From Ampullaceana balthica (Eukaryota; Mollusca; Gastropoda; Lymnaeidae), in assembly GCA_944989445.1 (NCBI GenBank), contig CALYLW010000695.1, positions 62,001-126,000 of the forward strand: DNA of 64,000 bases, given 5' to 3'. Positions 22,421 through 34,700 of this stretch are shown in pieces (positions within the stretch are counted from its first letter, which is position 1; every line of letters starts with the position of its first letter). The notes beneath the pieces were generated by a model that had not been told where the DNA came from, made no database searches, and was given only the letters and a program-made list of their open reading frames with translations. Position numbers and translations under genes: made by a program.

Positions 22421-23270
22421 AAAGAAGTAGTTGTAATGTAATTTATTCATTTCATCTGTGGATTTTGTAGCTGAAACCTCATTCATCATCATCTTCCTTT
22501 ATGAATGTTTGAAGCAATTACCCCTCATTGTGAAAATTTCAAATTATTGAAATATTTTTTATGAATTGACAAATGTTTAAATATCAGTATTTACTTTTAT
22601 GAAAGATATTTATTTACAATTCTTTTTACTTAAATTTTAAAGTAATTTATAATTATAATAGTTGAGGAAACATTCAATATTCACAAATCTCTATACTATT
22701 ATCAAGCTTTATTTTTTTCATTACTATGATCACATCTTAAACTCCATGACTTTTATTTAATAGACTGATATTTGTCTTTATCCCTGCTTAATTAAGCTCA
22801 TTTCTTTTACTTCATCTCTTACTCCTCTATGACCCACCTACCTTTCCATAATGCTTTTGTTTTTTTCTGCAATAATAGAAACATAGGAGTTGTTTTTTTT
22901 AACTCTTTCAGCTTCTTAAATATTACTTAATTTACAGTATAATTTATAATAGTTAAATTAAAGTCATTGTGTGTTTGAATAACAATTTAATGTCAATGAG
23001 CTGATATTTTTTTAAAAAATTAGTTGATTTATTGAGTTGTAATAATTTTATAGGACGGAAGTGGGATCTGATAATTTATATGTAAAAAAAATGTTTGTTT
23101 TTATTTTAAATATTTTGACTGTTATTAGCTATGAACACAAATATTAGGGCCAGTACTTTAAAGATAACATATACATCTTTTTAAAACTGTTTTTTTTCTC
23201 TATCTTGTATTACTAGGTTTTTAGTGGTTGGTCAGTTTGGTTTTCCAAGATTAAAAGATAAGTGGTAAAA
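22421..23270. other. AT-rich intergenic sequence
   Basis: No gene or delimited repeat seen. Confidence 0.4.
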
Positions 23271-24406
23271 AAACAACCCATAAAAACAAAGTTTTTGACT
23301 ACAAATCCCTTATATATGAGACATAGCTACAAGTATTGATTATGTTCAATATAATACGCGCCGCGCTACAGACTAGCATAAACATTTACAGATCGGGACA
23401 ATATTATAAAAGTATATTCAATATAATACACACCGCGCGAAGTATGTTCAAAATAATACGCATTGCGCAACAGACTTAGCATAAAAATTTACATGTGTAG
23501 CCGAGTGCTGGCTGTTATTAAAACCATTAAGTCCAAGTAAGGATATCAAACAGGTTTATTAACTCAAGTCATAGAATACACAGTTGTTAAGTCACTTCTC
23601 TCTCTCTCTTCGCTACCTCTACACTCTCCCTCTCTCACAGACCAGTCGCAGTATGTTACTGCCCACCGGTCGTGTCCCTAGTCTTCACGTGACTGAACTC
23701 CCCGTGCTGTAAAACACTGGAATGTTGTCAGGCGCTCTCCTGACCCCTGTGACATCGAGGGCTGGAGTGAACCTCCAGTGACCCGTGGAGGTCAACTATA
23801 GCAGACGGCTACACATGATACATAGAGATAAACTAAAAATTCATTAATTTAATTACAGTACATTCGATCAATCTGTGAAATTTTGATACTATGCATTGTT
23901 AGGTGACGCAAGTCTAGTGCAAAATTTCAGCTCGATAGGATCACGGGAAGTGGGTCATTTTTAAATTCCTTATATTTTATTATCTTAACCGCCGTCTCTC
24001 TCTCTCTCTCTCTCTGTCTTGGGTTTGCGGTCGGGCGAAAAAAAAAGTAAAAAATGACACTCTTCCCGTGACGCTATCGAGCTGAAATTTTGCACATAGC
24101 CTTGTGTCACCTAACAATGCATTGTAATTGTATCAAAATTTCAGATCGATCGAACGTACCGTAATTAAATTCATGCATTTTTAGTTTATCTCTATATAGC
24201 CGTCTGTTTTTCTTTACATTTTAAGGGTCATGTGTGTTCACGCCAGCCGTCGATCACCACATCTCGTGTTTAACACCAGGGGGAGTTCACCCAGTTTCAG
24301 GCTGTAAATGTTTGTCGCGTTTGAACATAATCAATAATTTTACATGTAGTTATGTCTCATATTTAAGGGATTTATAGTCAAAAACTTTGTTTTTACGGGG
24401 TTGTTT
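23271..24406. repeat. Two head-to-head copies of repeat family R1, one carrying a solo LTR
   Basis: Copy 2 starts AACAACCCATAAAAAC at 23271 and runs to about 23960. It is interrupted by a solo LTR (23496-23813) and a short GCGC-containing duplication near 23345-23460 (AATATAATACGCGCCGCGC recurs in variant form). Copy 3 runs in the opposite direction from about 23961 to 24406 and includes a CT microsatellite at about 23993-24016. Confidence 0.6.
23496..23813 (-). mobile_element. Solo LTR
   Basis: A 318-bp block with ends TGTAGCCG and CGGCTACA (TG...CA) and a 4-bp direct repeat CATG on both sides (23492-23495 and 23814-23817). It interrupts an R1 repeat whose sequence resumes after it. On the minus strand AATAAA lies about 50 bp before the right end, as expected for an LTR in that orientation. 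No internal retroelement genes are nearby. Confidence 0.65.
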
Positions 24407-27400
24407 AATTTACTTTTCTTTTTCCACGGGACCACAACAAGACGGTGAAGTTAACATAAGGGATTTAAAAATGAGAAACAAATATTTCAAATGGGTTGGT
24501 GGGACCATGCAAACAATAAAATATGCCTGTACAATTTGATTTCACAATATATTTCATATCCTTTTATTGTAAAGGAAAATATTTTATTTTATGCGAACCT
24601 CCCATATAGAGATTATTTTTTTTTCCCAGTTAAAATTGTTAAGCTATTTATTCTGTTTGTATAGTAAATGAATCAGTATTTGTCTTTCAGTTTCAATCAA
24701 CATTCAATATTGTATTTATTTTATAAATGATATTTTTTCACTTGGATCTTCAATATGATTAAGTTGTATGGTTTATTTATATGTTAGCTTTAAGACTCGA
24801 GTCACTACCAGGTGCTTTTATATATTACAAGTATATATGTAACATTGCTTTTTTCTACAAATACATTTAATTTTGTTTTCATTTTTATACCTGATTTGTG
24901 AATTTGGGATCTAAATTTTTAAGTGTGAGAATGTATTGTACCTAGTACAGGTATTTTTAAAAGACATCTTTTCTAGTCTGAATCTGGTTTTGAGTTGTGA
25001 GTTTGCAATTAAAAATCACAGGGTTGAGGAAAAAAAGACCATTAGAAATCATACGGACTGTGAGTATTCTGAAGCATTCTTTTATATCTTAGGACCCACA
25101 ATCTGATCATTTTGGCTCCTATTTAATGTTAAAATTTAGGGTTTGCAAAAACATCTGCACTGTTAGGTGATACTTTTCAAGGCTGCTAATCAGATCAGTG
25201 GTATTGGTGAATGTTGGTTGGGGAACAGGAGGCAATAGACACAAATGTGTCGATTGTTGTTTCCTCGGTTGATTCTTTTTGGAAGGTTTTACCAGTCACT
25301 AATTGTCCATGGCAGGAATAAGCAACCACTTTACACTACTGATTAAAATATTGCCACATCAAATTACATTTGGAAGTGATGAAATTTATATTTAAAAAAT
25401 TTTAATGAAATAATCGAATTGAAAAGACTTTTATTTTTTATGCTACATGAAATTCACTTTTAAAAAAAGAAGGTATATTTTCAAGGGTGGTAATATTTTG
25501 AGAATTGATTCATCTACTCTACAGTTAGCGAAAACAGCCCATGCATTTATGATTAAAAGTTTATTATCTTCTTAGAGAAATGTTGTATAGATTTTACCTG
25601 TCAGTTATATTACAGCAGAAGAATTCCATAATTTAAATTATTTAATTAAGAAAATGGCCTAGAGCATATTCTTATAAACTATTTGTGTTGTAACAGATCA
25701 TTATGCCATTCATAGAAACACCATATCACTCTTAATGAGCACTGCTGCATTCAACATTTAAATTTACATAATATGACTTACATGTATTAGGTCAACTGAT
25801 TATTTTTAATTATTTTTTTTTAGAATCTAAGATTTAAATTTGCACCAATAGCAGTAAACTCAGTAGCTATGCAGGGAACTTGCCTAAATTTTATTATTTA
25901 CAAAAAAAAACAACACATCACTATCATTGTTATTGTTATTACATGTACTCAAAAACTCCAATATTAAAATGCAGGGCCACACTGGGACGTAATGATCTTC
26001 TTTAGATCTATAGAAGTAGAAGGATTTTCAGTAACTGTAATGAGTTACTAATAATAGTAGGCTATCATATAGTTATAAAATAGTATAGGATAGAAACTAT
26101 AGGCTATAGTTTATACTAATTTATAGTGCAGTTAGCCCATTGTCTGTATACTATAGATCAACTGTGGCCAAACCGAGGTTTCTGTGTTCACATTGCGGCT
26201 CGGGTACAATTTATGAAAGATACTAGCGTATCACCCGTCAAAAATGACCGAATTTTTCAAAATAATTTATAAATACACATCAGATTAAAAAAATAACGTA
26301 ATACAGACTTTCATTTATTTTATTTATTTTTATTTGATTTATTTACATGTATTATCATATTGAACAATTTTATGTGGAATGTTCGAAAAGAGTTATTTTT
26401 GGTGCGCACTATTGAACAAATCAGCATTACATCCAAGAAGCATTACATCCATTACGTGAATTATGTATGTTGATGTTACAAGGATTACTGGAAGACTTTC
26501 AAATCATTTTTGACATCTTTAATGATGGTTTGGATGCCAGTTGTGTGACTTAATATTCCTCATGCTACTATAAACTAAAATACCAGTATGATATTAAATA
26601 ATAATAGTTAACTGATATTCTGACTCTCCATAAATAACCAACTATAACACTTATACTAAGTTATACTACAACTACAGGTACTTTCAAAATATCCAACAAT
26701 GTGAGATTTAATTGTGCTACATATTTTCTTATCTTTAACAGACGCTCATTCTATAAACAAGATTATTGCGTCCTATGCTGATTTGTGGTTTATGTCTATA
26801 CTTGCATTTTTATTAGAGTTTTAAGTGTTGATAGTGTGTTGGTTTTCCTGGTTTGATCAGGCAACCCATTCCACGTCCACATTCCAAACAGGAATATAGA
26901 GAATTTGTATGTAATTGTTCTTGTATAGGAATTTAACATTTTTTAAAATCATTATGTCTATGTAAGATCATCTTTGTCTTGTATTTCCAAGTAAGAATTA
27001 ATTGCCTTATTTAATTAAGAGCTTTGTTCTTCTATCCTCTAGTATTTGTAAGTTTAATGATTTAACATATAACTTATGGTGCTACTCTTGTCAATTTTTA
27101 ATATTCTCCAGTAATGAATCAGGCATTTAAAAAAAAATTTGTTCTAGTTTATCTATGTCTTTTTTAGTGGATGGGTTCCATATTTAAGGGGGAGTTAGAG
27201 TTTTATGATAATGATACCATTACCAGACACTTTTTCATAAAATCTTCCACTGCAAGACTACCTCCCCACTTCATTGTATATATAAATATAATGATATGGG
27301 AGGCCCTTATAAATTTTAATAATTTTTAATATTGTAACAATTGAATTTTTACTAAAATAATTATGTTATGACTTTGTACTGTCTCGCTCTTTCATTGACA

Positions 27401-27769
27401 TGCCAGCAAACAATCCACATTCCATATGCCTCAGGATTTCAAAAAATGAAAAGCATTGTAAGGTATAGTGAATCTAAAGCCTAGTTTTAAATGTCTTCCA
27501 GTTGTTATTCTGACTAGTTTTAACAAGATTAGGTTTCAACTATAAGATGCTTGTCCTTGCACGTTAGGGTGAAGGATGCACTGAATGGCTGTGTGAATGT
27601 AGTGGCAGGACACAAACTTGTATGAAGATACTGCTTGTATTTACATGCCAACATGTAAGTTTAAGGTTTAGCCCTACATTGTAATTTATAAAGAAAAATG
27701 TATTTATTATAAATATAACTTTTTTTTGTTGGTTGTTTTATTTTAAAATTATATTATGGATTTAATGTT
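24407..27769. other. Gene-free AT-rich region
   Basis: About 3.4 kb without a supported gene. Fragments are seen of a hAT-like sequence shared with 21658-22125 (near 26160-26210, TTTCTGTGTTCACATTGCGG). Nothing else is recognised. Confidence 0.4.
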
Positions 27770-27990
27770 GTTCGTCCGTCGTGGTCGACGATGACCACTC
27801 TCATCATTTTTGCTGGGCCGCCACATGTGTCCTCTGGTGGCTTATTCACCCTATTTTGGCACGAAAAAGGCGTCCGCATGTCGGACAAGAGATGGATGCG
27901 GTCCCTTCAGGAGGGTTTTGGGTACGTTCCTTTCTGGCTTGACTTTTTAACTTGGCAGCCTGTTGCTATTAGCTTCACAGACAGGCGATA
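27770..27990 (+). other. GC-rich island with a 78-codon open frame, unidentified
   Basis: About 200 bp of near-balanced composition stands out in very AT-rich sequence. It begins with GTCGTGGTCGACGATGACCA and the frame 27791-28027 stays open through it. The predicted peptide has no signal peptide, domain or repeat I recognise. It may be a conserved SINE-type core or a lone exon (no clear splice sites seen), and is listed because its composition needs an explanation. Confidence 0.3.
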
Positions 27991-29774
27991 TGGAATGGAA
28001 TTAATGGATTTAATAATTATGAAATAAATATTTTATGTCTCAGATTAAATTTTGTTTCCTGTTTTGTTTCTAACTACTTTTAAGAAATTAAATATTGCTC
28101 TGCAAAAGTTGTGCCACAATATTATGCCAGGTGTGTATACAGTCAGTGAATTTGGAGTTGTATTTATATTTTTATTTATATCATTACTTTTCCCAAATAC
28201 TAAGTCAGACCACTGTTAACTTGAGGGATCAGGGTCTGAGTGAAAGAATATTTAGATTAGAAGTGATATAGTGGGATGGTTTGCCTGATAAACCAGGTAA
28301 ACCAACAAACACTAAAAATTCTAAACGTTAATAAAAATGAAAGCAAGTATTAGTAATTCCATATGCATCACAAACTATGGCTAATTTATAGAAGGAGCGT
28401 CTGTAGTTAATTGAGGTAAGGCAGGGCAACTTAACAATATACGACCAAAAGCCCCCATTCCACCACAAGTTACGTCCACCCATTGAAGACGCCATGTTTG
28501 CCACCCTTCCCATATAAAATATATTGCTATTACAAAGAAATTATAATTTTTACTGGAAAGTATAAATAAAAACAATATTTTTCTTATGGCACAATAATGA
28601 CGTGTTTTAATTTGAAGTCAAGGTCTCCAACTTTTAATATATTTTGCTGGTGTAAGAAAATCATACCTGTTTGCCAAATCTAATTATGAATTTTACTTTC
28701 TTCTCAACTCGTTTTTATATAAGAATATCAAGGCAGCATCTTCCATTCCATTGCCAAAATTAGCTCCTCGTTCGTCGTCTGGGAGGGTTTTTTTTAAATG
28801 CCAAGGTTTTCGCATTTTTAAATTTATTTATTTTATATTAGCAATTACCAACTCCATTAGTTTATCTGTGAGTGGCAACTGCAATGACTGCAAAGCATTT
28901 ATTATCTAGGCACTTTCGTTAAGTCTCTCTGTTTGTAAATAATATCTGGCATTATTGATTTTATGAAGTACAGGTTTCCAAATGTCTAAACAAAATATGA
29001 TAGAAAAAGATTCCATTGTGACTAACGAAATTCCGGCATCTGTTCACGTGTTTAGCTTTTCGTCTGCTTCTGTCCGTTTTTCTATTGCTGTCAAAATAAC
29101 ATTTACATTGTAAATTTAAATGGATCTTTTGTATATTTACTGCGTCAGCTCTTGCACATTATCGCGCATTCTCAAGTATACTTGCCTCATGAAACAGAAA
29201 TTAGAATTTCCCTATGGTGTGTGGAAAAGGAAAAAAAAATATGCTTAACAACGTTTTAGTGGAACAAAAAAGTTATAGAGTTCGTCTCATTTAAAGCAGA
29301 ATGTAAACAACTAATTTTAATGAACTGTTTGAGAAAGGTAATAATTTGATAGCGAGATTTGAGTCTTTCTTAAATTCCTGCAAGTGTCTGGTCAATGAAA
29401 GCAGTAGTATACGATTGACCTCTTCAATGAAATATCATAAACGGATTCAACTTTTCTTTCAAAAATATCTTTGAAATATTCAAAAGCTTCTTCTTTCTTA
29501 TTTTCAATCTTTACATTATCATACAACTTGGCTAATGTGAAATACCTAGAGTGCTATTATGAAGTAATAGAATTTTATATATTTCTATTAATTAGCACTA
29601 GTAGGCCTACTGTCCTCCTTGTGGCCGCGAGTAGCAACATTCTTATTAGCCACAATTGTATTAACCGTTAACCTCAAACATTTATAAAATAACCGTAATA
29701 CGTTGTTTTTTTCGACAATAAATTATTTTTAAATATGGTTTCTGATTCCTTCCATTTTCAAACATTTTGGTTGT
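27991..29774. other. Intergenic sequence, nothing recognised
   Basis: AT-rich. No supported gene, RNA or delimited repeat. Confidence 0.4.
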
Positions 29775-29782
29775 GTTTAGTT

Positions 29783-30038
29783 CATGGGCGTCGCTAGGAA
29801 TTTTTCCTGGGGGGGGGGCAAAAAACCCCACTTTTTTTTATTTTAACTGGCAATGTCATACAGGTACAATTTTCGGTATAAAATAAGGGTTGAAAAAGCC
29901 TTAGAAATTAATAAGACTTACAAATTAGTGCTGTAATCGTTAAAATACAACATTTATTAATGCATTTAATAAATTAATATTTTTTTCCTCAATTTTAGGG
30001 GGGGGGGCAAATGCCCCCCCCCCTTCCCTACGCCCATG
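29783..30038. mobile_element. hAT-type MITE with G/C-run interior
   Basis: Ends CATGGGCGTCGCTAGG and CCCTACGCCCATG; perfect 8-bp duplication GTTTAGTT (29775-29782 and 30039-30046). Runs of G and C lie just inside both ends. The 256 bp have no coding capacity. Confidence 0.8.
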
Positions 30039-30046
30039 GTTTAGTT

Positions 30047-30663
30047 CTTAATTCATAAATGGAATTTAGTTCTAGTTCTGCCAATTTGTATAACTCCTTA
30101 GAGGAACAATTTTGATTTTTTTGTTTAATTTGTGATACAAAACAAACGACATTAAAAGCAAAATATTGGTGCTTTACAAGGAGAAAGAGCCATTTCCTAA
30201 CATTTTTCCCCATTTAATTTACCTACAACAAAATTATTTTTGTGTTTGTTAGCCATCTCATCTCTGGTTTCGTGTAAGGTCCGTGTCTGATTTTTTTAAG
30301 TTAATGATAATACATTTTGAAACTTTTCCAAATAGTTATCTCAAATTTTTACGTTGTGTTCGGACCATCTACTTATAGCGTTAAGGTCACTAATAGTTGA
30401 AATTTGATCGATTGCATTTGGAATTTGATCGATTGCATTTGGAATTTGATAATATTTAATAGACAAATTCGCTTCTTCGCGGTTAAAAAAAACTTGAGGA
30501 ATCTATTAGATCTACATACACAGGTACACCAGTGTCACGTTCTCATACTTCCTTTTAAGGTTCTTAGTTTTTCAGTCCAGTAGCATTATTATCAAAAGAA
30601 TTTACATCTTAAGTGGAGTTTGAAACTATGGCTATGGGACTATGGCTGTAGGAGAGTTCTTTC
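30047..30663. other. Intergenic sequence with a short tandem repeat
   Basis: No gene. A 21-bp unit (GAATTTGATCGATTGCATTTG) is repeated in tandem at about 30400-30450. Confidence 0.45.
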
Positions 30664-30671
30664 ATTTCTAC

Positions 30672-31484
30672 TAGGGCTGTGGAAATTAACGATTAATTTC
30701 TCGATTAATCATTAAATTTTTTTAACGGCTAAACCTTTTTTAACGATTAATCGACCCACCACTTAAAAATGTACTGGAAGTCAAAAAGTAAAATATTTTG
30801 GCCGATAAATATAAACTAATTTCCGGACGATTACACGAACATTTTAGTTTTAAACTATTGACCGGCGTGATTGTTCAAAATGTTGATAAAGGTTATTGTG
30901 TCCATTGAGAGAAATCTTTTGCCTACCATGCAATGTTTCCTCTAAGTCTAAGCTTCGTTGGTCCGTGTTCAAAGTTAAAAAAACTCGTGTGCAAATTTGC
31001 ACAACATCCCTTTTAGTGCAATATTTAACAAAATTTGCTGCGCGGTGATTCTAAACTCCTGCGTGGCGTCGGTCAAATATCTGAGCAGCCGTGCTGCTTA
31101 AAGGGAACATTGCTACCATGGTTCAAACACTTCGCTTACATATCACCTGCGTACTAAACATCCACTACAGTATCGGAAACTTCAGCTGAGACAATCTAAA
31201 GCTATGTGAACGATTGTTCAGCGCGGCTGGTTATATTGTCAATAAGACCCGCTCATCACTTCAACCAAATAATGTCAACACACTTGTCTGTTTGCGTTGT
31301 TGGTTAAAAGATGCCATATAAAGAAGACATTCCAGTGTTATTTCGATTTTCGACAAGTATTTTAATAAATTTTACTTATGACAGCATAAATTTTAATTTT
31401 GGCTTTAATCGAAATTAACGATTAATTAATCGTTAATTTTTCAATAGTTAACGATTAAATTTAAATTAATCGATTACAGCCCTA
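30672..31484 (+). mobile_element. Deletion derivative of a hAT transposon (family H2), copy 2
   Basis: Starts TAGGGCTGTGGAAATTAACG, ends CGATTACAGCCCTA, with perfect duplication ATTTCTAC (30664-30671 and 31485-31492). Near 31207-31320 it encodes a well-preserved hAT dimerisation motif (ERLFSAAGYIVNKTRSSLQP, then NNVNTLVCLRCWLKDA). The catalytic part is missing. It carries a MITE (30931-31112). It lies about 280 bp upstream of the DDOST start codon. Confidence 0.85.
30931..31112. mobile_element. Small hAT-like MITE nested in a hAT derivative
   Basis: Ends CAATGTTTCCTCTAAG and CTTAAAGGGAACATTG; perfect 8-bp duplication CTACCATG (30923-30930 and 31113-31120). It is 182 bp long. It interrupts the H2 element; the sibling at 17254-18022 shows the unbroken site. 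Confidence 0.85.
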
Positions 31485-31719
31485 ATTTCTACTATTACAA
31501 TGTAATTTGAATTATTCATTACCTTTTCTTTTCTTTAGACTTTAGATAAAAGCTTCATTTTATTTTTAACCTTTTCATTTTTAGAATGCAAATGAATTAA
31601 CGCCGTGGAATTTGCTGCCTCAATCAAAGTGCCACACGGGGCTTTACCCCCACCCCCCACATATCATAAATTCTTCATGAAGTTTTTAAGAGTAAATCTG
31701 GCATGTTGAAGTTGTTGAA

Positions 31720-31764
31720 CCAATTAGTCGGCAAGATACAGGAACTTCCGGGGCAATAGTAAAC
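31720..31764 (+). promoter_or_regulatory. DDOST: Probable DDOST core promoter motifs
   Basis: A CCAAT box lies at 31720-31724 and an ETS-type site, ACTTCCGG, at 31744-31751, within 45 bp of the start codon. No TATA box is seen. The pair is usual for housekeeping genes. The transcription start was not determined. Confidence 0.45.
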
Positions 31765-34700
31765 ATGGCGTTCAAGTTAACCGGCTTCTTCGCATTGCTT
31801 TCATTGTGTGTTGCCACTTTGCCAGGCAAAAGAACTCTTGTTCTAGTTGATAATTGGTCCATACGTGAGACACATTCTGTGTTTTTCAGATCGCTTAGAG
31901 GTTTGTTTTACATAATACTCTTTCAAAATATAACATAACTGAAAAATTCAGTACTTCTTGACTCGGACCAAGAAGACACGTCATCAGTCGATCAGAACGG
32001 TCACGATCAGATTTGTGAAAGACTCGGTCGCCGCGACAAATTCATTCTCTTTTCACTGGCATGTGTTGATAATAAAAAGCAAATTGGCAGGTCGTATGTT
32101 TTGCACAGTAATGAGCTTTTGGATAATCCCTTATTTTCGTTCATTTTATTTTTCTGGAAATATTTAAACAACAAAGTCAATGAGATTGAGAGTGAAGAAA
32201 ATGTTATCTTAAGTACGTTAATATTTACTAAGGTTGTTAACGGTTAACCGGCCCTCAGATCAGGACCGGTCCCGTTTAATCATGACCCATTAACCGTAAC
32301 TTAATGGTAAGCGTAATTCGCACGGTTTTGGCAGTGCGAATAATGTCCAACTGCTTGAGTGTTTGTAGGTACTTCGATACTCGTTCGCGCATCGTTCTGC
32401 GCATGTCGTAAATTCACGCAAAAACTGTCATGGCGATTTTACAGTCGGTCTTTCGGCCACATCGGTAGTTCGCGTTGTACGTCACAGTTTTCTAAAAAAA
32501 GCCCACTTCGTCATCACAGTTTTATACAGCTTGGTTTTCCGAACATATCGATACCATTTTTGAAGCGATTTCGAATTTCAACCGGCGGTGCTATACGTTT
32601 GAACTGAATTGTGTGACGGTAAACTAATAAACAAATTAACCCTGAGTATTAAGAGTTTGTGGTTTCAATGTAATCCTGCAACATTCATTTTCTGATTTGA
32701 ATAACTTTACTTCGTTAAAATTGGCGTAGGTACTCGTTAGTTATGCTTGGTACAGTGTAAGGACTTTAAGCGAAAAAATGTCAATGCCTCATAAGTCACC
32801 TCCCTTCATAAACAAAAGCGTGGGTTGTCGGAAATGGATTTGCCGATCAATTTACGCAAAAATGAATAAATATAATTATATATTGCAATGGTAAAGTTTA
32901 CTTAGAGTTATTACCAGGATTGAGTAATTATATTAATAGTATTTTGAATAAAAACACACAAAATAATAAAAAGTACACTATCATTGTGTCAATAATATTT
33001 TAACGACTAATAGTAATACTAATACTATTCAATACTACTAGTACTAGTACTAGTCTAATTCTAATAGTTAGAGTTCATTATTCGTCATATTAAAGTCAGT
33101 TTACAGAGAAATACAGGTCCAATTAACATTAGACACTAATACTATTAGTTTCCTAGTATTAACTAGTATTAATTCGTAAAGTATTAGTATTAGTTGAAAG
33201 TATTAGTTAATGATAATGATATTACTACAATTACTTATTATTTATATTATTAATATTTATTATAATTTATAACTATGATAATATCATTGATATGTCATGC
33301 TAAGTCCAAACTGACTGATACTTACCTTAGAATTAATAATGATAATAGTGATGTAATCCTTTTATTTAATGTTTGTTGTTAAACATTTTTTGTTATATTT
33401 ATATCTTACTCACCATCTTCTTTTTACAAAGATGAGGCTCATGAGGACGAGGACATACACTTTTGACAACAAACACTTAATATTTTTTACATAAATAATC
33501 AAAATAAATAAATCTCAATAATTAAAATACATTACATGTAATGAGATACTTAAATCTTCAAATACTAATTGATTTTAAATTTAATTTGAAATTTCAGTAA
33601 TCAGGCGTCGGGGATGTGGGGTATTTCCAAAAATAATTTATTGTAAATTGCATTCAGTTTTATTTTAAAAGTCAAATACTTACCCTTTAAACATTTAAAT
33701 ATAGTTATTGATTTAAATTTACCATATACGTAATTAAAATACATTAGGCATGCAACAGTTTGTACTGATATATATATATATATATAAAATAATGATTTTC
33801 GCTATTATTTATTTCAATGTAGCCTTTAAATATATTTTTTCAAAATTCAAAATCTTGATATACTTTAAACATATCTTGTTCATTGTTTTGTAAATTGGAT
33901 TGTGAATGTATCCTAAAAATTTGATACCTTTATCTCTAAAATTAAAAAAGTTGTGAGGGAAAGAGTACAGAATTTTGAAATTGGGGTCACAAGTTTTTAA
34001 ATAAATTATATAGGTTATATAAGGGGCAAAAAAAATCGACAAAAAAATTCATAACTCCACTTCTATAAAAGATAGAAAGACAAAACAAGTGTTTTTGAAA
34101 AGGTCTTAGCAAGCCCTTTAAAATGATATATTATTTAAGCCTATTGGACTACATTTAAATTTTCTGTCAAAGTACCTAGTGTTTGCAAACATCCTCAATC
34201 CTCACTGTAGTTGTAAAACAAAAAACAACCCCCACCCCCCCCCCAAAAACAAACAACAACACTGTCTTAGGATTCGATCCGCTTACCATTATGATTTATG
34301 GAACTAAGGTTAGACTAACCACTTACCCGGAGAAGCTGATGAAAAATTCCGTTATTTTAAACTTATAAGTAGGGGTCTACCGATATGCCTTTTTGCCGAT
34401 ATTGCCGATACCGATATTACCGATATTTTTTTTGCCGATATGAGTGCCGATATGAGTATTTGTTCGGACAAAAACCAGCGGTCATATTTGATGACGTCAT
34501 TCTTAAATGTATCACTCGTAATTATTTATCTTTCATATTAGGGGACTACCTATAAGCATTATTGCCTATAATACAGATATTTTTTTTCCGATATGAATAT
34601 TTGTTAGAACATCATTCTCAAATTTATTACTCCTAATTAATTATATTTTATATTAGGGGTCTACCGATAAGCAATTTTGCCGATATTACAGATATTTTTT

